Shown here: in pieces, positions 17,957-27,801 of the stretch | How positions within the stretch are numbered: position 1 is the stretch's first letter | How the letters are laid out: every line of letters starts with the position of its first letter | NCBI RefSeq assembly: GCF_003100395.1 | Contig: NZ_CP029210.1 | Span: 2,232,001-2,296,000 of the forward strand | Direction of reading: 5' to 3' | DNA length: 64,000 bases | Source of the DNA: Aquabacterium olei | GTDB lineage: Bacteria > Pseudomonadota > Gammaproteobacteria > Burkholderiales > Burkholderiaceae_C | Translations under genes and position numbers: made by a program | Notes under the pieces: model-generated | Told to the model about the DNA's origin: nothing | Databases searched by the model: none | What the model saw: only the letters and a program-made list of their open reading frames with translations

Positions 17957-20232
17957 GCCCCTCCCACCGCAACCATGGGCGGGCGCTCCTGAGGTGGGGG
18001 CGTAGCCGGAGCAGCCGGGCGCGCCGGCTCAGGCGGCTTCTGCCCCGCCAGCGCCGCCAGCACGGCGGCCTTCGGCCCATCCGCCAGAATGCGGCCGTTG
18101 TCCACCACCACCACCCGGTCGACCACGTCCAGCAAGGCAGGCCGGTGCGTCACCACGATCAGGGTCTGGTTCTGAACCGCACCCTTGAGATGTCGGATGA
18201 AATTGGCTTCCGCCTGCGCGTCCATCGAGCTCGTCGGCTCGTCCATCAACAGCACCTTCGGCTTGGTGATGAGACACCGGGCGAGGGCCACCAACTGGCG
18301 TTGTCCACCTGACAGCAGACTGCCCATCTCCCCCACCGGCATGTCATAGCCCAGCGGATGCGCCGCGGCGATGCGATCCAGCCCGGTCAGACGGGCCACC
18401 CCGGCAAAGAGCTCAGGATCAGCGGTTGAGCGACCGAGGAAGACGTTGTCCCGCAACGTGCCGTTGAACAGGCGCGGCTCCTGAAGCACAAAGCCGACAT
18501 TGGCCCGGAAATCTGCCGGCTCGATCTGACGCAGGTCGAGGCCGTCGACTTCGACAAAGCCCTCCGTCGGCTGATAGAGCCCCCCCATCAGGCGAAGAAT
18601 GGTGGACTTGCCGCTGCCGATCTTGCCCAGCAGGGCGACCCGCTCTCCCGGCTGGATGTTGAGATTGATGCCCTTGAGCACGATCGGGCTGTGCGCGCGC
18701 GAACCCTGCGGGTACGCGAATCGCACCTCATGCAGGGCAATCTGCCCCAGCAGACTGGGGCGCGCCAGATAACGCTTGCCGAGCTCTCTTTCGGTCGGCA
18801 TGCGCATCAGGTCGTCCAGCGACATCAACGCCGCCTTGGCGCTCTGATAGCGCGAAGCCAGGTTGACGATGCTGCCCAAGGGTGCCATCGCCCGCCCGCC
18901 GAACATCACGGCTGCAATCAGCGCGCCGCCGGTGATCTGCCCGTCGGCAATCAGGTGCACCCCCCACGTGAGCATGACGACCGTGATGAGCTGCTGCGAC
19001 ACCGCGGTGAAGTTGTTCACCCACGATGCGGCCACGCGCGTCCGCAAGGCGGAGGCGGCAGCCAGCGAGGTCGCTTCCTCATAGCGTTGAATGAAGTGTC
19101 CCTGAGCACCGGACGCACGTACGTCCTCCAGGCCTTCCATGGCTTCGATCAGCACGCCATGGAGGTCGGCCTGCTGCCTCAGGTTGGCCCGCGTCGAGCG
19201 GCGCAGGATGTGCTGCATGCCCAATGCGAGGACGGTGACCAGCGGGATCGCGATCAGCAACACGAGCACCAGCGGCCCGCACACCACCCACGTGACAACG
19301 ACGAACAGCAGAATGAAGGGGATGTCCGACACCGCAGAGATCGTGGCCGACGCCGAGAAGTCCCGCACGATCTCGATCTGTGCGATCCGGTGCGCGAAGG
19401 CCCCTGCGGAATCCGGCTTGTTCTCGAGCCGAATAGCCAGCGACTGGTTGAAGATCAGCGAGCCGAGGGCAATGTCTGCCTTCTTGCCCGCCATGTCGAT
19501 AAGATATGACCGCAGCTGCCGTGCCGCCATGTCGAAGGCGATCGCGATCAGCACGCCGATGGCCAGGGCCCACAGTGTCACGAAGGCCTGCGTGGGGATC
19601 ACGCGGTCGTACACCACCGAGGTGAACAGCCCCGTGAACAGCATCAGGACGTTGCTGAGGAACGCCGCCAGCATGGACGAACGGTAATACGGAATGAAGC
19701 GCCGCATCGTGCCCCAGAACCAGTGAGGGCGATCCTCCGGGTCCGTGCTCGTTGCGGCACTGCGCGTGCCGGCTTTCGGTGCCGCGATCAAGGCATAGCC
19801 CGAGTACTCGGAAAGCAGTTCTTCCTCGGTGGCCAGGCACCGTTCGCCCTCGGAGCCGGGCATGATCAGTTCGTAGCGTGCCGATTCCTTGCGACGCCCT
19901 GGAATGCGCCGGGTCACGATGCACGCGTCGCCATTCGACAGCAGCAGCACCACCGGCATGAGCAAGGACAAGATCTTGCTGGGCGGACGCCGCACGATCG
20001 ACGCGGCAAAACCGAGCTGGCGCAGTGCAAGTACCGCCTGCTGGGGTTCAAGGGCCCCGCGTAGCGCCTGCCCTTTGAGCAAGACGTTCTCGGACGCCTC
20101 GACACCATGATGCCGACACATCCACAGCAAGGCACCGACCAGCGGGTCGTCCTTTGCGGAAGCCTGATCAGGAGCGCCGACCGGGGGGTCGTCGTCCATG
20201 GTCGGCTCTTGATGCAGGGTGGGTTCGATCAT
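17953..20232 (-). CDS. Type I secretion ABC exporter with C39-like (non-catalytic) domain, LapB-like
   Basis: A 759-residue fused exporter. An N-terminal peptidase-C39-like region (about residues 25-150) lacks the catalytic Cys at the usual N-terminal position (DPLVGALLWMCRHHG), as in HlyB/LapB-type exporters that dock substrates without cutting a leader. Six transmembrane helices follow (about 190-450). The ATPase has Walker A LLGKIGSGKST near 540, signature LLSGGQRQLVALAR near 640 and Walker B VLLMDEPTSSMD near 660. The start at 20232 (MIEPTLHQEP) removes a low-complexity leader; MDDDPP at 20199 is an alternative. It heads the operon with the adaptor and channel. The missing protease activity implies a substrate with an uncleaved C-terminal signal, consistent with the giant protein having no N-terminal leader. 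Confidence 0.92.
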   Translation of the reverse strand: MIEPTLHQEPTMDDDPPVGAPDQASAKDDPLVGALLWMCRHHGVEASENVLLKGQALRGALEPQQAVLALRQLGFAASIVRRPPSKILSLLMPVVLLLSNGDACIVTRRIPGRRKESARYELIMPGSEGERCLATEEELLSEYSGYALIAAPKAGTRSAATSTDPEDRPHWFWGTMRRFIPYYRSSMLAAFLSNVLMLFTGLFTSVVYDRVIPTQAFVTLWALAIGVLIAIAFDMAARQLRSYLIDMAGKKADIALGSLIFNQSLAIRLENKPDSAGAFAHRIAQIEIVRDFSASATISAVSDIPFILLFVVVTWVVCGPLVLVLLIAIPLVTVLALGMQHILRRSTRANLRQQADLHGVLIEAMEGLEDVRASGAQGHFIQRYEEATSLAAASALRTRVAASWVNNFTAVSQQLITVVMLTWGVHLIADGQITGGALIAAVMFGGRAMAPLGSIVNLASRYQSAKAALMSLDDLMRMPTERELGKRYLARPSLLGQIALHEVRFAYPQGSRAHSPIVLKGINLNIQPGERVALLGKIGSGKSTILRLMGGLYQPTEGFVEVDGLDLRQIEPADFRANVGFVLQEPRLFNGTLRDNVFLGRSTADPELFAGVARLTGLDRIAAAHPLGYDMPVGEMGSLLSGGQRQLVALARCLITKPKVLLMDEPTSSMDAQAEANFIRHLKGAVQNQTLIVVTHRPALLDVVDRVVVVDNGRILADGPKAAVLAALAGQKPPEPARPAAPATPPPQERPPMVAVGGA

Positions 20233-20403
20233 GGGTAGAAGCGCCCAAACTGAAGCGCCCCCTGATCGTAGGGACAGGCCGGAAGAACCTGAGCGGAAAT
20301 AGCAGGCCTTCAAGCCGCCTGTTTTGCCCACCGCCCGGTCCGGGCGGCTCGCCTTGCGCCCGCAGCGCGGCAGCCACACGCTCGCTCACGGCGAGCCAAA
20401 GAA

Positions 20404-20432
20404 AAAAGGCAGCCCTATGAGGGCTGCCTTTT
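20404..20432 (-). terminator. Rho-independent terminator after the tRNA array
   Basis: A 12-bp inverted repeat (AAAAGGCAGCCC, 5-nt loop TATGA, GGGCTGCCTTTT) lies immediately downstream, on the minus strand, of the last tRNA-Gly. It ends in a T-run and separates the array from the exporter operon. Confidence 0.85.
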
Positions 20433-20436
20433 GAAT

Positions 20437-20512
<76 letters not shown>

Positions 20513-20584
20513 ATGTGTTTCGCCTTGCGTAAAACCTCTCGGCTTTCGTATCGCGTTTTGTTACTGCGATCAGCGAAGAATTAA

Positions 20585-20614
20585 ATTCTATACCGTTTTT
20601 CAGCGCTCTGACAA
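20585..20614 (-). promoter_or_regulatory. Sigma-70-like promoter before tRNA-Gly copy 1
   Basis: Reading the minus strand, a TTGTCA -35 element (20614-20609) and a TAGAAT -10 element (20590-20585) are separated by 18 bp. They lie about 70 bp upstream of tRNA-Gly copy 1. The flanking 'tcagcgaag' block recurs upstream of copy 3, so the promoter region appears to have been duplicated with the tRNA. Confidence 0.5.
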
Positions 20615-20681
20615 GAATGCCGTGCATATCGGATGCGCTGTCGCCTTCATGCAACCCCGGCCATCGTGTCGAACGCATGCC

Positions 20682-20769
20682 TGGTGCCCGGGACCGGACT
20701 CGAACCGGTACGCCTCTCGCGAAGCAGGGGATTTTAAATCCCCGGTGTCTACCATTTCACCACCCGGGC
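20682..20769 (-). tRNA. tRNA-Leu(UAA)
   Basis: An 88-nt class II tRNA with acceptor stem GCCCGGG/CCCGGGC, discriminator A and encoded CCA. The anticodon loop carries TAA (GATTTAAAATC), with a long variable arm (TGCTTCGCGAGAGGCG) and T-arm GTTCGAGTC. Confidence 0.97.
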
Positions 20770-20863
20770 GGCAGCGTGAAGCGGTGCGTAGTGTACCCGC
20801 CAGCGGCCCACCCCTCTGGCCTGCCCCCCGCGAAGAAAAAGCGAGCAGAGGGGCAAAAAGCAA

Positions 20864-20895
20864 AAAAGGGCGCTCACCGAAGTGAACGCCCTTTT
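20864..20895 (-). terminator. Hairpin between tRNA-Gly copy 2 and tRNA-Leu
   Basis: A 14-bp stem with one mismatch (AAAAGGGCGCTCAC, loop CGAA, GTGAACGCCCTTTT), flanked by A/T runs. It sits directly downstream of tRNA-Gly copy 2 on the minus strand. It implies the array is more than one transcription unit, or is partly attenuated here. Confidence 0.75.
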
Positions 20896-20900
20896 CCTCT

Positions 20901-20976
<76 letters not shown>

Positions 20977-21023
20977 ATGAACTGCATGCCTTCCGGGCTT
21001 GGTGACCCAGGCGGCCAAACTTC

Positions 21024-21097
21024 TGGAGGCGCGGGCCGGAGTCGAACCGACCTACACGGATTTGCAATCCGGTGCATAACCGCTTTGCTACCGCGCC
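21024..21097 (-). tRNA. tRNA-Cys(GCA)
   Basis: A 74-nt tRNA with acceptor stem GGCGCGG/CCGCGCC, discriminator T followed by encoded CCA, anticodon GCA in ATTGCAAAT, and T-arm GTTCGACTC. Confidence 0.97.
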
Positions 21098-21106
21098 ATG
21101 TCTGAC

Positions 21107-21134
21107 AAAAAAGGAAGCTGCGGGCTTCCTTTTT
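21107..21134 (-). terminator. Hairpin between tRNA-Gly copy 3 and tRNA-Cys
   Basis: Inverted repeat AAAAAAGGAAGC, 5-nt loop, GCTTCCTTTTT, directly downstream of tRNA-Gly copy 3 on the minus strand. It is bordered by T-runs in both directions and typical of a Rho-independent terminator. Confidence 0.75.
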
Positions 21135-21143
21135 CTGAAAATC

Positions 21144-21219
<76 letters not shown>

Positions 21220-21379
21220 ATTGTCTCCGCCTTACGCAGATGCTCTGGCCTTGCGGCCTGCTTTGCTGCGTTGAACACTGTTTGGTGCAGTGCTCAGCGA
21301 AGACTTGAACTATACACCACTTTTCAAGCCTCACGGCCGGCGTCGCGTTTTTTCAACTCCCGCCGTGAGACTGGCCCCG

Positions 21380-23803
21380 TCAGTGCTTCATCACGTCGCT
21401 GGACGATGCCGGCGGCGCCGCCGGCGCCTCGGGCTTGGCGTCCACCTTCGCCTCTTCTTCAGGCAAGGCTTCCGGCTGACGCTCCAGGGCCACTTCCAGC
21501 ACCTTGTCGATCCACTTGACCGGCACGATCTCGATCTGGCTCTTCACGTTTTCCGGGATCTCGGCCAGGTCCTTCACGTTCTCCTCCGGGATCAGCACCG
21601 TCTTGATGCCACCACGGTGGGCCGCCAGGAGCTTCTCCTTCAAGCCACCGATGGCCGTGACCTCGCCGCGCAGCGTGATCTCGCCCGTCATGGCCACATC
21701 GGCACGCACCGGGATGCCCGTGAGCGCCGACACGAAGGCCGTCGTCATGGCGGCACCGGCGGACGGACCGTCCTTCGGCGTCGCGCCATCCGGCACGTGA
21801 ATGTGGATGTCGCGCTTCTCGAACAGTTCGTCCTTGATGCCCAGACGACGAGCGCGTGAACGCACCACAGAGCGCGCAGCCTCGACCGACTCCTTCATCA
21901 CGTCGCCCAGCTGGCCGGTGCGGATGATGTTGCCCTTGCCCGGCATGATGGCGGCTTCGATGGTCAGCAGATCGCCGCCCACTTCCGTCCACGCCAGACC
22001 GACCACCTGACCGACCTGGTTCTCCTTCGTGGCTTCGCCGTAGCTGTACTTGCGCACGCCCAGGAAGTCGTTCAGGTTCTCGTCGGTGACGACGACCTTG
22101 TCGGTGTACTGCTTCAGCGCAAAGCCCTTGACGGTCTTGCGGCAGATCTTGGAGACCTCGCGTTCGAGCGAACGCACACCGGCCTCACGGGTGTAGTAAC
22201 GGATGATGCCGCGGATGGCGCTTTCCGCCACCTCCAGCTCGCCGTCCTTCACGCCGTTGTTCTTGATCTGCTTGGGCAGCAGGTAGGTCTGCACGATGTG
22301 GACCTTCTCGTCTTCGGTGTAGCCGGCCAGGCGAATCACTTCCATCCGGTCCAGCAGCGCCGGCGGGATGTTCAGCGAGTTCGACGTGGCAACGAACATC
22401 ACATCGGACAAGTCGAAGTCGACCTCGATGTAGTGGTCACCAAAGGTGTGGTTCTGTTCGGGGTCGAGCACCTCCAGCAGCGCCGAGGACGGGTCGCCGC
22501 GGAAGTCCATGCCTAGCTTGTCGATCTCGTCCAGCAGGAACAGCGGGTTGCGCACGGCCACCTTGCTCAGGCTCTGCAGCACCTTGCCCGGCATCGAGCC
22601 GATGTAGGTGCGACGGTGTCCGCGGATCTCGGCCTCGTCACGCACACCGCCCAGCGCCATGCGCACGAACTTGCGTCCGGTGGCGCGAGCAATGGACTGA
22701 CCCAGCGAGGTCTTGCCGACGCCCGGAGGGCCGACCAGGCACAGGATGGGTGCCTTCACCTTGTCGACGCGTTGCTGCACAGCAAGATACTCGAGGATGC
22801 GTTCCTTGACCTTGTCCAGGCCATAGTGCTCTTCATTGAGCACCTGCTCGGCCAGCGTCAGGTCATGCTTGACCTTGGACTTCTTGCTCCACGGCAGGCC
22901 GACCAGCGTGTCGATGTAGTTGCGCACCACGGTGGCTTCGGCCGACATGGGCGACATCAGGCGCAGCTTCTTGAGCTCGGCCTCGGCCTTCTTGCGCGCT
23001 TCCTTGGGCATGCGCGCGCCTTCGACCTTCTTGGCCAGCTCCTCGAGGTCCGCGCCCTCCTCGCCTTCACCCAGTTCCTTCTGGATGGCCTTGACCTGCT
23101 CGTTCAGGTAGTACTCGCGCTGCGACTTCTCCATCTGGCGCTTGACGCGGCCACGGATGCGCTTCTCGACCTGAAGGATGTCGACCTCGTGCTCGAGCTG
23201 CTCGAGCAGCTTTTCCAGGCGAGCCGAGATCGAGAACAGGTCGAGCACGGCCTGCTTCGACTCCAGCTTCAGCGGCAGGTGGGCTGCGATGGTGTCGGCC
23301 AGACGGCCGGCGTCGTCGATGCCGGAAATGGAGGTGAGGATCTCGGGCGGGATCTTCTTGTTGAGCTTGACGTACTGGTCGAACTGCTGCGTGACGGCGC
23401 GGCGCAGGGCCTCCACCTCGGGCGTGACCGTGGTCTCGGGCTGCACCGGCACCACTTCGGCGGTGAAGAACTCGCCTTCGTCAGAGATCGACTTCGTGTT
23501 CGCACGCTGCACACCTTCGACCAGCACCTTCACGGTGCCGTCGGGCAGCTTCAGCATCTGCAGGATGCTGGAGACGCAACCGATGTCGAACATGTCTTCC
23601 GCCTTCGGCTCGTCCTTGCCGGCGGCCTTCTGCGCCACCAGCATGATCTGCCGTCCTGCTTCCATGGCAGCCTCAAGGGCTTTGATGGATTTCGGGCGCC
23701 CCACGAACAGCGGGATCACCATGTGCGGAAAGACCACGACATCGCGCAGCGGCAACAGCGGCAGCGTGATCGGATCGGAGGGAAGAATGGGGTGTCCAGA
23801 CAT
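21380..23803 (-). CDS. lon: ATP-dependent protease La (Lon)
   Basis: An 807-residue bacterial LonA, the usual length. The N-terminal substrate-binding region begins [19 protein letters not shown], followed by a coiled-coil middle. The AAA+ module has Walker [10 protein letters not shown] near residue 357 and Walker [12 protein letters not shown]. The C-terminal Ser-Lys protease has the nucleophile in [10 protein letters not shown] near 677 and the dyad Lys in [14 protein letters not shown]. Lon degrades misfolded and regulatory proteins in the cytoplasm. It is the last gene of the conserved tig-clpP-clpX-lon cluster, 134 bp behind clpX. The C-terminal tail (about 25 residues, Pro/Ala/Glu-rich) is longer than in E. 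coli. Confidence 0.98.
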   Translation of the reverse strand: MSGHPILPSDPITLPLLPLRDVVVFPHMVIPLFVGRPKSIKALEAAMEAGRQIMLVAQKAAGKDEPKAEDMFDIGCVSSILQMLKLPDGTVKVLVEGVQRANTKSISDEGEFFTAEVVPVQPETTVTPEVEALRRAVTQQFDQYVKLNKKIPPEILTSISGIDDAGRLADTIAAHLPLKLESKQAVLDLFSISARLEKLLEQLEHEVDILQVEKRIRGRVKRQMEKSQREYYLNEQVKAIQKELGEGEEGADLEELAKKVEGARMPKEARKKAEAELKKLRLMSPMSAEATVVRNYIDTLVGLPWSKKSKVKHDLTLAEQVLNEEHYGLDKVKERILEYLAVQQRVDKVKAPILCLVGPPGVGKTSLGQSIARATGRKFVRMALGGVRDEAEIRGHRRTYIGSMPGKVLQSLSKVAVRNPLFLLDEIDKLGMDFRGDPSSALLEVLDPEQNHTFGDHYIEVDFDLSDVMFVATSNSLNIPPALLDRMEVIRLAGYTEDEKVHIVQTYLLPKQIKNNGVKDGELEVAESAIRGIIRYYTREAGVRSLEREVSKICRKTVKGFALKQYTDKVVVTDENLNDFLGVRKYSYGEATKENQVGQVVGLAWTEVGGDLLTIEAAIMPGKGNIIRTGQLGDVMKESVEAARSVVRSRARRLGIKDELFEKRDIHIHVPDGATPKDGPSAGAAMTTAFVSALTGIPVRADVAMTGEITLRGEVTAIGGLKEKLLAAHRGGIKTVLIPEENVKDLAEIPENVKSQIEIVPVKWIDKVLEVALERQPEALPEEEAKVDAKPEAPAAPPASSSDVMKH

Positions 23804-23937
23804 AGGGGCTCACTTTCTGATGGGGTCCACGTGGGGCCTCATCTGCAAATCACAAGGGCACCGAGACAACCGCCTGGCACTGGGGGGTGCTGCCGGCTGC
23901 CTGCGGTGCCCGTCAGAGCGATCCTCGGGTGCGTCGC

Positions 23938-25215
23938 TCAGGCACTGGCCTTGGCCTGTTCCCGGTACACAAGCAGGGGCTTGGCGTTCTCTTCGATCGT
24001 CGACTCGTCCAGGACGACTTTCTCCACACCCTCCATGTTGGGCAGCTCGAACATCGTGTCGAGCAGCGACTGTTCAAGAATGGATCGCAAACCACGTGCC
24101 CCGGTCTTGCGGGCCAGTGCCTTGCGGGCGATCGCGGCCAGCGCAGCCGGGCGGATTTCCAGCTCGACGCCGTCCATGTTCAGGAGATGCTGGTACTGCT
24201 TGATCAGCGCGTTCTTCGGCTCGGTCAGAATCTGAACCAGCGCGTCTTCGGTCAGCTCGCCCAGGGTGGCCACCACCGGCAGACGGCCCACCAACTCGGG
24301 GATCAGGCCGAACTTGATGATGTCTTCGGGTTCGACCTCGCGGAAGACCTCGCCGACCTTGCGCTCTTCCTTGCTCTGCACGGAGGCGCCGAAGCCGATG
24401 CCGGACTTGACCGAGCGGTTCTGGATGACCTTCTCGAGGCCATCGAACGCACCGCCGCAGATGAACAGGATGTTGGTCGTGTCGATCTGCAGGAAGTCCT
24501 GGTTCGGGTGCTTGCGGCCGCCCTGCGGGGGCACCGACGCCATCGTGCCTTCGATCAGCTTCAGCAGCGCCTGCTGCACGCCCTCGCCCGACACGTCACG
24601 CGTGATGGACGGGTTGTCGGACTTGCGCGAGATCTTGTCGATCTCGTCGATGTAGACAATGCCGCGCTGGGCCTTCTCCACCTCGTAGTTGCAGTTCTGC
24701 AGCAGCTTCTGGATGATGTTCTCGACGTCCTCACCCACGTAGCCAGCCTCGGTCAGCGTGGTGGCGTCGGCGATCACGAAGGGCACGTTCAGCAGGCGGG
24801 CCAGCGTCTGGGCCAGCAGCGTCTTGCCGGAGCCCGTCGGGCCGATCAGCAGGATGTTGCTCTTGGCCAGCTCGACGTCGGGCTTCTTGCCCTCGCCCGA
24901 GCCCATGTGCTTGAGCCGCTTGTAGTGGTTGTAGACCGCCACGGACAAGGTGCGCTTGGCCGTGTCCTGCCCGATCACGTACTGGTCGAGGCTGGATTTG
25001 ATCTCGTGGGGGGTGGGCAGGTCGCTGCGCGCCGGACGGGATTGCTCCGCCTCCGCCGCCACTTCGTCCCGGATGATGTCGTTACAGAGCTCGATGCACT
25101 CGTCGCAGATGAAGACCGACGGGCCCGCAATGAGCTTCTTGACCTCGTGCTGACTCTTTCCGCAGAAAGAGCAGTAGAGGATTTTTTCGCTGGATGAGCC
25201 TTTTTTGTCTGCCAT
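23938..25215 (-). CDS. clpX: ATP-dependent Clp protease ATP-binding subunit ClpX
   Basis: A 425-residue AAA+ unfoldase. The N-terminal C4 zinc-binding domain shows CSFCGKSQ and [10 protein letters not shown] at about residues 15-43. Walker A is [12 protein letters not shown] near 120, Walker B is [13 protein letters not shown], and the IGF-type loop that docks ClpP is GIGFGASV near 268. The sensor 2 region ([11 protein letters not shown]) lies near the C-terminus. ClpX unfolds tagged substrates and feeds them into ClpP. Its position between clpP and lon is the standard proteobacterial order and suggests partial co-transcription. The start ATG encodes [11 protein letters not shown], the normal N-terminus. 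Confidence 0.98.
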   Translation of the reverse strand: MADKKGSSSEKILYCSFCGKSQHEVKKLIAGPSVFICDECIELCNDIIRDEVAAEAEQSRPARSDLPTPHEIKSSLDQYVIGQDTAKRTLSVAVYNHYKRLKHMGSGEGKKPDVELAKSNILLIGPTGSGKTLLAQTLARLLNVPFVIADATTLTEAGYVGEDVENIIQKLLQNCNYEVEKAQRGIVYIDEIDKISRKSDNPSITRDVSGEGVQQALLKLIEGTMASVPPQGGRKHPNQDFLQIDTTNILFICGGAFDGLEKVIQNRSVKSGIGFGASVQSKEERKVGEVFREVEPEDIIKFGLIPELVGRLPVVATLGELTEDALVQILTEPKNALIKQYQHLLNMDGVELEIRPAALAAIARKALARKTGARGLRSILEQSLLDTMFELPNMEGVEKVVLDESTIEENAKPLLVYREQAKASA

Positions 25216-25364
25216 GGTGCAGGCCTGTCAGGGAGTCGGCAAGGGGTATGTCAAGGATGATAAGTCAAATGATTCCGGGCCCATGGGGTGGAACTGCCCT
25301 GCCATGATGCGGTTTTTCATCCCGCAAAACGAGGCAGCCCGGCGTTGCTGCCGGGCCCGGAGGA

Positions 25365-25973
25365 TCACTGACGCTTTTCCAGGACCTTGTCGATGAGGCC
25401 GTATGTGGCGGCCTCGCTGGCGGACATGTAGTAGTCGCGCTCGGTGTCGTTCTGGATCTTCTCCAGAGGTTGACCGGAGCGGTCCGCCAGGATCTTGTTG
25501 AGTTGTTCGCGGGTCTTGAGGATCTCGCGGGCGTGGATTTCGATGTCGGTGGCCTGACCCTGGGCGCCGCCCAGCGGCTGGTGGATCATGATCTTGCTGT
25601 TGGGCAGGGCAAATCGCTTGCCCTTGGCGCCGGCAGCCAGCAGGAAGGCGCCCATGGAGGCCGCCATGCCCATGCAGAGGGTGGACACGTCTGGCTTGAT
25701 GAACTGCATCGTGTCGAAGATCGACATGCCGGCGCTGACGCTGCCGCCCGGCGAGTTGATGTACAGCGAGATGTCCTTGTCGGGGTTCTCGCTCTCCAGG
25801 AAAAGCAGCTGCGCCACCACCAGGTTGGCGCTCTGGTCGTTGACCGGCCCCACCAGGAAGATCACGCGCTCGCGCAGGAGGCGGCTGTAGATGTCATAGG
25901 CGCGCTCGCCACGGCCCGATTGCTCGATCACCATGGGCACCATGCCCAGGTTTTGGATGTCCAGTGCGCTCAT
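25365..25973 (-). CDS. clpP: ATP-dependent Clp protease proteolytic subunit ClpP
   Basis: A 202-residue serine peptidase with all three catalytic elements: Ser in [14 protein letters not shown] near residue 103, His in [12 protein letters not shown] near 128, and Asp in [11 protein letters not shown] near 177. The start at 25973 ([18 protein letters not shown]) is set by GAGGA 5 nt upstream and by family length. A longer in-frame extension upstream has no homology features. ClpP forms the tetradecameric proteolytic chamber used by ClpX, whose gene follows after about 150 bp. Confidence 0.98.
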   Translation of the reverse strand: MSALDIQNLGMVPMVIEQSGRGERAYDIYSRLLRERVIFLVGPVNDQSANLVVAQLLFLESENPDKDISLYINSPGGSVSAGMSIFDTMQFIKPDVSTLCMGMAASMGAFLLAAGAKGKRFALPNSKIMIHQPLGGAQGQATDIEIHAREILKTREQLNKILADRSGQPLEKIQNDTERDYYMSASEAATYGLIDKVLEKRQ

Positions 25974-26258
25974 GTGCGTCCTCTTGTGACGGCCACCCCT
26001 TGACGGGCAACCGGAAATGAGTTGTGAATTCATTATGACGTGCCGGCAGGCTGCATCGGCCAACGGAAAAAACGAGCCGCCCCCCAGGCGCCCTTTCCGT
26101 TGTTTGCATGCACAGCCCCGCTGCCGACGGGCCACGCTGCATCAACCGACGCGTCACGTTTGCACAAAACAAAAGGCACCTGCCTCCGCTCGGGATTGCA
26201 GGTGCCTTCGGGGCACACCGTGCAGGCGGCACCACGCGGGCGCCGCCGGTTGGGGCGA
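25974..26258 (-). promoter_or_regulatory. tig-clpP intergenic region
   Basis: A 285-bp gap that must hold the clpP promoter. It contains the tig terminator hairpin (separate entry). A moderately AT-rich stretch near 26013-26040 is a plausible promoter zone, but I could not assign a clear -35/-10 or heat-shock promoter. No gene is supported here. Confidence 0.4.
26171..26208 (-). terminator. Terminator hairpin downstream of tig
   Basis: An 11-bp perfect stem (AAGGCACCTGC at 26173-26183 pairing with GCAGGTGCCTT at 26198-26208) is followed on the minus strand by TTTTGTTTTG. It ends tig transcription before the clpP promoter region. Confidence 0.8.
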
Positions 26259-27581
26259 TCAGGCGCCGGCCTGCTGGCCCATCAGCTCTTCGAAGCCGAC
26301 GGCCTTGTCAGCCACCTTGGCCTTCGAGAAGATGAACTCGGCCACGTTGGACTCGATGACCACGGCCTCGACTTCGGCCATGCGCTGGCGGTCGCTCATG
26401 TACCAGGCGATGACCTGGGCGGGCTGCTCGTAGCTCTGGGCCAGCTCTTCGATGTGAGCCTGGATCTGCTCGGGCTTGGCTTGCAGGTTGTTGGCCTTGA
26501 CCAGCTCGGCCACCGTCAGGCCAAGACGCACACGGCGCTCGGCCTGGGGCTTGAACATTTCGGCGGGGATCGGGGCCTTGTCAGCGTCCTTGATGCCGCG
26601 GGCCTTCAGGTCGGCGCGGGCGCCTTCGACCAGACGGTCGCTTTCAGCGGCCACCAGCGAATTCGGCAGGTCGAACTCGACGGCTTTCAGCAGGGCTTCC
26701 ATGGCGGCCGCCTTGTTGCGGGCCAGCACGCGGAACTTCACTTCACGCTCGAGGTTCTTCTTGATGTCGGCGCGCAGCGACTCGACGGTGCCGTCGGCGA
26801 TGCCCAGGCTCTTGATGAACTCTTCGGTCATCTCGGGCAGGTTCTGGGCTTCCACCTTCTTGACGGTCACGAGGAAGTCGGCTTCCTTGCCGGCCACGTC
26901 CTTGCCATGGTAGTCCTCGGGGAAGGCCAGCGGGAAGGTCTTGGACTCGCCGGTCTTCATGCCGCGCACGGCCTTCTCGAACGCTTCGAGCATCTGGCCT
27001 TCGCCGACCAGGAACTGGAAGCCTTCGGCCTTGCCGCCTTCGAACGGCACGCCGTCGATCTTGCCTTCGAAGTCAATGGTCACGCGGTCGCCATCGGCAG
27101 CGCCTTCGGTGGCCGGACGCTGTGCGAAGGTGCGGCGCTGCTTGCGCAGGATCTCGACGGTGCGGTCGATGGCGGCTTCGTTGACTTCAGCCGACACGCG
27201 CTCGAGCTCGACGGCCGAGAGGTCGCCGATGGCGACTTCAGGATAGACCTCGAAGGTGGCATCGAATTGCAGCTGGCCGTCGACCGGGCCACCTTCCTTT
27301 TCGGAGATGCGGGGCTGGCCAGCCACGCGCAGTTGCGCTTCCTGGGCGGCCTTGGCGAAGGCTTCGCCGAGCTGGTCGTTGACCACTTCGTATTGAACGG
27401 AATAGCCGTAGCGCTGGGCCACGACGTTCATCGGCACCTTGCCGGGGCGGAAGCCGTCGGCCTTGACGGTGCGAGCCAGCTTCTTCAGGCGGGCATCGAC
27501 TTCGTTCTGAAGGGCATCGGCTGCCAGCGACAGCGTGATGCGGCGCTCCAGCTTGTCGAGGGTCTCCACGGTGATCGCCAT
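26259..27581 (-). CDS. tig: Trigger factor, ribosome-associated chaperone and peptidyl-prolyl isomerase
   Basis: A 440-residue protein with the normal trigger-factor layout. The ribosome-binding N-terminal domain begins MAITVETLDKLERRITL and carries the signature-type segment DGFRPGKVPMNVV. An FKBP-type isomerase domain (about residues 155-245, GDRVTIDFEGKIDG, GQMLEAFEKAVRGMKTGE) is followed by the helical C-terminal chaperone domain. It binds nascent chains at the ribosome exit. The start was set at 27581 by family N-terminus; upstream in-frame codons run into the tRNA-Leu gene. It heads the tig-clpP-clpX-lon cluster. Confidence 0.98.
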   Translation of the reverse strand: MAITVETLDKLERRITLSLAADALQNEVDARLKKLARTVKADGFRPGKVPMNVVAQRYGYSVQYEVVNDQLGEAFAKAAQEAQLRVAGQPRISEKEGGPVDGQLQFDATFEVYPEVAIGDLSAVELERVSAEVNEAAIDRTVEILRKQRRTFAQRPATEGAADGDRVTIDFEGKIDGVPFEGGKAEGFQFLVGEGQMLEAFEKAVRGMKTGESKTFPLAFPEDYHGKDVAGKEADFLVTVKKVEAQNLPEMTEEFIKSLGIADGTVESLRADIKKNLEREVKFRVLARNKAAAMEALLKAVEFDLPNSLVAAESDRLVEGARADLKARGIKDADKAPIPAEMFKPQAERRVRLGLTVAELVKANNLQAKPEQIQAHIEELAQSYEQPAQVIAWYMSDRQRMAEVEAVVIESNVAEFIFSKAKVADKAVGFEELMGQQAGA

Positions 27582-27618
27582 GTTTGATCTCTCAGTATGA
27601 ATAAGAAGGAATGAGGGC

Positions 27619-27705
27619 TGGTGCGCGGGGGGGGACTCGAACCCCCACACCATTGCTGGCGTCAGGACCTAAACCTGGTGCGTCTACCAATTTCGCCACC
27701 CGCGC
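27619..27705 (-). tRNA. tRNA-Leu(UAG)
   Basis: An 87-nt class II tRNA with acceptor stem GCGCGGG/CCCGCGC, discriminator A, encoded CCA and anticodon TAG in the loop GTTTAGGTC. It has a long variable arm and T-arm GTTCGAGTC. It lies about 38 bp upstream of tig on the same strand. Confidence 0.97.
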
Positions 27706-27801
27706 ATCGACCTGAAAACATCCAGCCGTCACGCCCCGCCCCGATTTCGGGAACGCAGGCGCAGACCGCCGGACAGGCTGATTTGGTCCGAACCAGCGAT
27801 T

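Noticed and set aside
22616..24235. Plus-strand ORF of about 540 residues inside lon/clpX
   Set aside because: Antisense shadow of two strongly supported genes, with low-complexity translation.
26040..27587. Plus-strand ORF opposite tig
   Set aside because: Antisense shadow caused by high GC content; trigger factor is unmistakable on the other strand.
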